From Pseudomonadota bacterium (GTDB taxonomy: Bacteria; Pseudomonadota; Alphaproteobacteria; Acetobacterales; Acetobacteraceae), in assembly GCA_021829055.1 (NCBI GenBank), contig JAJZCS010000055.1, positions 1 to 9,614 on the forward strand: a stretch of DNA of 9,614 nt, written 5' to 3'. Shown here one piece after another: positions 6,606 to 9,614 of this stretch. The position numbers and the translations under genes are program-made. The first letter of the stretch is position 1; each line of letters opens with the position of its first letter. The notes beneath the pieces are model-generated. The model was not told the DNA's origin, made no database searches, and worked only from the letters and a program-made list of their open reading frames with translations.

Positions 6606-7916
6606 ATGGATAAGCCCATCCACGCAAATCACATAACAATTTCCGTTTCGAATACAAATCGTTCGGTTAGCCTGCCCCTATTGGAGGGGACACTTGGACC
6701 GCAGGTTGCCGATATTCGGAACCTTCATAATGAAACAGGTATTTTTACCTTCGATCCCGGCTACGGCGAAACTGCGTCCTGCGAAAGCAAAATCACCTAC
6801 ATAGATGGCGATGCAGGCGTGCTTTTGTATCGCGGACACCCGATCGAGCAGCTTGCCGAAAAGTCAACCTTTCTGGAAGTCGCGTATTTGCTGCTAAACG
6901 GCGAGTTGCCGAACGAAACACAGTTTGAAACGTTCACGGCTCACATCACCCGGCATACAATGCTCCATGAACAGTTCAGGCGATTTTGGGAAGGGTTCCG
7001 ACGTGATGCCCATCCGATGGCGGCCTTGTGCGGCGTGGTTGGTGCGATGTCAGCATTCTACCCGGAGAGCGTAAACATCAGCGACGCGCACGAACGCGAA
7101 GTCAGTGCCTATCGCCTGATTGCAAAAATTCCGACCATCACGGCTTGGGCCTACAAATACTCGGTGGGTCAGCCGTTCATGTACCCACGGAATGACCTGT
7201 CTTATGCAGAAAATTTCCTGTACATGTTCAAGGCCGTCCCGACAGAGCAATACAAAAAAAATTCGACGCTGGAACGCGCTATGGATAGGATCCTGATCCT
7301 TCATGCAGACCACGAGCAAAATGCCTCTACGTCAACGGTTCGGCTCGCTGGTTCGACTGGCGCGAATCCGTATGCCTGTATTGCCGCGGGGATTGCCGCG
7401 TTGTGGGGCCCGGCTCATGGTGGGGCCAATGAGGCAGTGCTGAGGATGCTTGCCGAGATTGGCGATAAAAAAAATATCAAGCCCTTTATTGAAGAAGTGA
7501 AAGACAAGAACAGCCACACGAAGCTCATGGGTTTCGGTCATCGTGTCTACAAAAACTACGACCCGCGCGCCAAAATCCTGCAACGGACCTGTTATGAAGT
7601 GCTAGGGGAACTTGGCATCAAGCACGAACCACTTCTCGATCTGGCGATGGAACTTGAAAGGATCGCCTTGGAAGATGATTATTTCGTATCGCGCAAGCTC
7701 TATCCGAACGTAGATTTCTATTCTGGCATCATTCTCAAGGCGATGGGTTTCCCGACAACGATGTTCACGCCTCTTTTCGCCTTGGCCCGCACCACCGGCT
7801 GGATCACCCAGTGGATGGAAATGATTGAGGACCCGCAACAGCGCATCGGGCGCCCGCGGCAACTCTATACCGGCGCACCGCGACGTGATTATACGCCGAT
7901 GAATGAGCGTCCGTGA
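6606..7916 (+). CDS. gltA: Type II citrate synthase
   Basis: The 436-residue enzyme condenses acetyl-CoA with oxaloacetate to citrate, the entry step of the TCA cycle. Length and layout match the Gram-negative type II (typically hexameric, NADH-sensitive) form. The N-terminal domain carries [37 protein letters not shown] and [15 protein letters not shown]. The catalytic triad is in place: His271 in [12 protein letters not shown], His312 in [15 protein letters not shown] and Asp370 in [16 protein letters not shown]. The C-terminus has GWITQWMEM and [16 protein letters not shown] (6592-6597) lies eight bases before the ATG and supports the start. I see no convincing promoter in the 135-bp upstream gap, although one must be there if the gene is not read from sixA. 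Two runs of eight A occur in the gene (7254-7261 and 7467-7474), each coding Lys-Lys-Asn. Confidence 0.97.
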   Translation: MDKPIHANHITISVSNTNRSVSLPLLEGTLGPQVADIRNLHNETGIFTFDPGYGETASCESKITYIDGDAGVLLYRGHPIEQLAEKSTFLEVAYLLLNGELPNETQFETFTAHITRHTMLHEQFRRFWEGFRRDAHPMAALCGVVGAMSAFYPESVNISDAHEREVSAYRLIAKIPTITAWAYKYSVGQPFMYPRNDLSYAENFLYMFKAVPTEQYKKNSTLERAMDRILILHADHEQNASTSTVRLAGSTGANPYACIAAGIAALWGPAHGGANEAVLRMLAEIGDKKNIKPFIEEVKDKNSHTKLMGFGHRVYKNYDPRAKILQRTCYEVLGELGIKHEPLLDLAMELERIALEDDYFVSRKLYPNVDFYSGIILKAMGFPTTMFTPLFALARTTGWITQWMEMIEDPQQRIGRPRQLYTGAPRRDYTPMNERP

Positions 7917-7941
7917 TCGGGTAAGTCAGCGAATTCACCTG

Positions 7942-7965
7942 AGCCGGTCTGATCGGGCTTTATTT
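7942..7965 (+). terminator. Possible terminator after gltA
   Basis: AGCC (7942-7945) pairs with GGCT (7956-7959), and a T-rich tract TTATTT follows. The stem is only four to five pairs and the loop is large, so this is a weak candidate lying between the gltA stop and the arsR start. Confidence 0.3.
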
Positions 7966-7988
7966 CGGGAAAATCCGAACTATTTATA
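7964..7988 (+). promoter_or_regulatory. Candidate arsR operator and -10 region
   Basis: TTCGG (7964-7968) and CCGAA (7975-7979) form a perfect inverted repeat with spacer GAAAAT, just before the regulator gene. Next to it is CTATTTATAG (7980-7989), also an inverted repeat around TT, containing a -10-like TATTTA at 7981-7986. ArsR-family repressors bind inverted repeats overlapping their own promoters, so self-regulation here is plausible. A -10 at this place would put transcription start at about 7992-7994, at the ATG itself. No good -35 is seen. The assignment is inference. Confidence 0.35.
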
Positions 7989-7993
7989 GCTTG

Positions 7994-8380
7994 ATGGCGA
8001 TAGATGGCTCGTGTGACGAAGAAGTGTTCGACTGTAATGAGGTATTGAAAGCGCTCGCCCATCCATTACGGCGTGCCATTCTGACAAAGTTGAAGGACCC
8101 GGAATTGCATTTCTCCGAGCAAGAGCATCCGCTCTCGCTCGGTGTCTGCGCGGGACTGATCGAGCAAGGCTGTCCCTTAGCCCAATCTAGCGCGTCGGCG
8201 CACCTCGCTGCCTTGCAGGCCGCCGGCCTACTCCGCGCCCGCAAGATCGGTACCAACGTGTTCTACCAGCGCAATGAGCAGGCGATTCGGGTATTTCTTA
8301 CCCGAATTACCGCCGAGCTCACCGCCAGGCCGGCCCGTATGGACGACACTGAAAGGAATAATGATGTCGAAACTGTTTGA
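7994..8380 (+). CDS. ArsR-family winged-helix transcriptional regulator
   Basis: The 128-residue product has the ArsR/SmtB-type winged-helix fold. The opening helix EVLKALAHPLRRAILTKL is at 16-33. A recognition helix SSASAHLAALQAAGLL is at about 65-80, and a wing RARKIGTNVFYQRNEQAI follows. It lacks the classic metal-binding ELCVCDL motif of ArsR, so arsenic sensing is not supported. Four cysteines (7, 14, 52, 60) are present; Cys52 and Cys60 flank the segment before the recognition helix, which would suit thiol or electrophile sensing, but this is inference. An insertion-like segment DPELHFSEQEHPLSLGVCAG (35-54) separates the first helices from the HTH. I chose ATG 7994; the TTG just before it is also possible. 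No Shine-Dalgarno sequence is seen. The gene overlaps the ene-reductase gene by 17 bp, so that enzyme gene is its likely target and co-transcribed partner. Confidence 0.85.
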   Translation: MAIDGSCDEEVFDCNEVLKALAHPLRRAILTKLKDPELHFSEQEHPLSLGVCAGLIEQGCPLAQSSASAHLAALQAAGLLRARKIGTNVFYQRNEQAIRVFLTRITAELTARPARMDDTERNNDVETV

Positions 8381-9425
8381 ACCTCTGCGCATGGGCGCAT
8401 TTTTCCTGCGCAACCGGGTAGTCATGGCACCACTGACGCGAGCACGCGCCGGCAATTCTCGAATTCCAAACGCATTGATGGCCGAATATTATGCGCAGCG
8501 CGCGTCCGCGGGGATGATTTTATCAGAAGCGACATCCGTCACACCGATGGGTGTCGGCTACGCGGCCACTCCAGGTTTATGGTCGGACGAGCAGGTCTCT
8601 GGCTGGCGTCTTGTCACCAATGCCGTGCATCGCGAAGGCGGGTTAATCTTGGCACAGCTATGGCACGTTGGCCGAATTTCTGATCCTGTCTTTCTTAATG
8701 GCGAGCGTCCTGTCGCGCCGAGTGCAATTGCGGCCGAGGGTCATGTCAGCCTGCTGCGGCCAGAACGGCCCTATGTCACCCCGCGCGCATTAGTAGTTGA
8801 GGAAATCGCCGAAATCATAACCGCATATCGGATCGCGGCGGAAAACGCGGAGCGTGCCGGGTTCGACGGCGTCGAGTTGCACGGCGCCAATGGGTATCTG
8901 CTTGATCAGTTCCTGCAGGACTCCACGAACAGACGGACCGATGGCTATGGCGGACCAATTGAAAACCGCGCTCGGCTCCTGCTGGAAGCAACCGACGCGG
9001 CCATCTCCGTCTGGGGTGCCGAACGCGTGGGTATGCATTTGGCGCCGCGTGGCGACGCCCACTCGATGGGTGATTCCGACCGTCTTGGCACATTTACCTA
9101 TGTGGCCCGCGAACTAGGCGTGCGCAAGATTGCTTTCATTGCTGCGCGCGAACGACAGGCGGATGACTGGATCGGCCCGCACCTCAAGGCAGCGTTCGGG
9201 GGCGTGTATATCGTCAACGAAGGCTTTGACCGCAAGAGCGCGGAAGCCGTTATTGCGGCGGATCAGGCGGACGCGGTGGCGTTCGGCAAACTCTACATTG
9301 CCAACCCCGATCTGGTCGTGCGTTTTGCGCAAGACCTGCCCCTCAACCAGCCAAGGCCGAGCACCTTCTATCATGGTGATGCGGAGGGTTACACAGATTA
9401 CCCAACAGCCCAAAAGGCTGCGTAA
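8364..9425 (+). CDS. Old Yellow Enzyme family FMN-dependent ene-reductase (NemA-like)
   Basis: The 353-residue TIM-barrel flavoenzyme should use NAD(P)H to reduce activated C=C bonds of enones, maleimide-like electrophiles or nitro compounds. It begins SKLFEPLRMG, and the FMN/substrate residues are visible: Thr25 in MAPLTRAR, Gln98 in AQLWHVGR, and the substrate-binding His173/Asn176 with Tyr178 in HGANGYLLDQFLQ. The TDGYGGPIENRARLLLEA stretch, GDAHSMGDSD, FGKLYIANPDL (Lys309) and the C-terminal FYHGDAEGYTDYP follow. Where well-studied members have Arg in VGVRLSP, this protein has His225 (VGMHLAPRG). ATG 8364 is chosen over 8361 because AAGGA (8353-8357) is then six bases upstream; an in-frame ATG at 8274 would add about 30 unrelated residues. 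The 17-bp overlap with the ArsR-type gene suggests one operon with local control. Physiological substrate is unknown. Confidence 0.93.
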   Translation: MSKLFEPLRMGAFFLRNRVVMAPLTRARAGNSRIPNALMAEYYAQRASAGMILSEATSVTPMGVGYAATPGLWSDEQVSGWRLVTNAVHREGGLILAQLWHVGRISDPVFLNGERPVAPSAIAAEGHVSLLRPERPYVTPRALVVEEIAEIITAYRIAAENAERAGFDGVELHGANGYLLDQFLQDSTNRRTDGYGGPIENRARLLLEATDAAISVWGAERVGMHLAPRGDAHSMGDSDRLGTFTYVARELGVRKIAFIAARERQADDWIGPHLKAAFGGVYIVNEGFDRKSAEAVIAADQADAVAFGKLYIANPDLVVRFAQDLPLNQPRPSTFYHGDAEGYTDYPTAQKAA

Positions 9426-9477
9426 GCCGAACCGGGGAGATCTGGCACAAACCACCTTTTGTCGCCTCGGAAGGACC

Positions 9478-9614
9478 GAGATGCGATCCGGGTTCCGTGC
9501 GCCGCGAGTTTTTCTTGCAGTTCAGCCAGCGTGATATCGCGGCGCTCCTCGACCTGGCGAAGAATGAACTCCGCTTCCGCCTCAATCCGGCCGGACTTGC
9601 GATCACCACCGTTA
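9478..9614 (-). pseudogene. IS630-family transposase fragment, running off the right edge
   Basis: Read on the minus strand from the window edge, the translation starts NGGDRKSGRIEAEAEFIL and continues through DITLAELQEKLAAHGTRIA. This is the linker between the N-terminal helix-turn-helix and the DDE domain of IS630-family transposases, where GGDR-K/R-S and ITLAEL are typical. Likeness fades after about 9480: the expected ISTLWRFF block is not readable in frame, though a one-base shift gives ATCTCG (Ile-Ser), suggesting a frameshift. The frame runs on without family likeness to a stop at 9398-9400, inside the 3' end of the ene-reductase gene. The DDE catalytic residues are absent here. This is therefore a 3'-truncated, decayed remnant; how much remains upstream is outside the window. 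Confidence 0.7.

Noticed and set aside
8274..8363. Upstream in-frame ATG for the ene-reductase
   Set aside because: The added residues are the regulator's coding DNA read in another frame; the start at 8364 has a good ribosome-binding site and matches the family N-terminus.
7994..8380. Arsenic or metal-sensing ArsR
   Set aside because: The ELCVCDL-type metal motif is absent and no arsenic-resistance gene is adjacent.
1..9614. tRNA, rRNA, riboswitch or CRISPR array
   Set aside because: I saw no cloverleaf with a T-loop, no rRNA-like stretch and no spaced direct repeats in the intergenic parts.

Overview
This window looks like chromosomal DNA from an alphaproteobacterium. The order mutM / ubiE-coaBC-dut, the SPFH-NfeD pair and the protein sequences fit Rhodospirillales, possibly Acetobacteraceae. 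That placement is inferred by eye from protein style and synteny; no search was run. Base composition is moderately GC-rich. Coding is dense except for about 450 bases between positions 5518 and 5963.

Left part (145-2524, minus strand): mutM (8-oxoguanine DNA repair), then nfeD and an SPFH/band-7 gene, which together form a membrane-microdomain module. mutM diverges from ubiE across only 28 bp. Middle (2553-4995, plus strand): a tightly overlapping operon of ubiE (quinone methyltransferase), coaBC (coenzyme A synthesis) and dut (dUTPase), closed by a weak terminator-like hairpin. The ubiB gene that commonly sits between ubiE and coaBC in alphaproteobacteria is absent.

Break (4996-5963): a 5' fragment of an IS1595-family transposase, followed by a stretch with no recognisable gene that holds several inverted repeats.

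Right part (5964-9425, plus strand): a sixA-like phosphohistidine phosphatase, gltA (type II citrate synthase), and a two-gene unit of an ArsR-type regulator overlapping an Old Yellow Enzyme family ene-reductase. A degraded IS630-family transposase fragment on the minus strand runs off the right edge. The sixA-gltA-arsR-OYE block is therefore bracketed by insertion-sequence debris.

Most genes are housekeeping, and I see no clear undescribed system. The best leads are the self-contained arsR-OYE unit, with a candidate operator and a possibly leaderless start; the MutM zinc finger that lacks its last cysteine; the compact mutM/ubiE divergence; and the missing ubiB. No tRNA, rRNA or CRISPR array was found.
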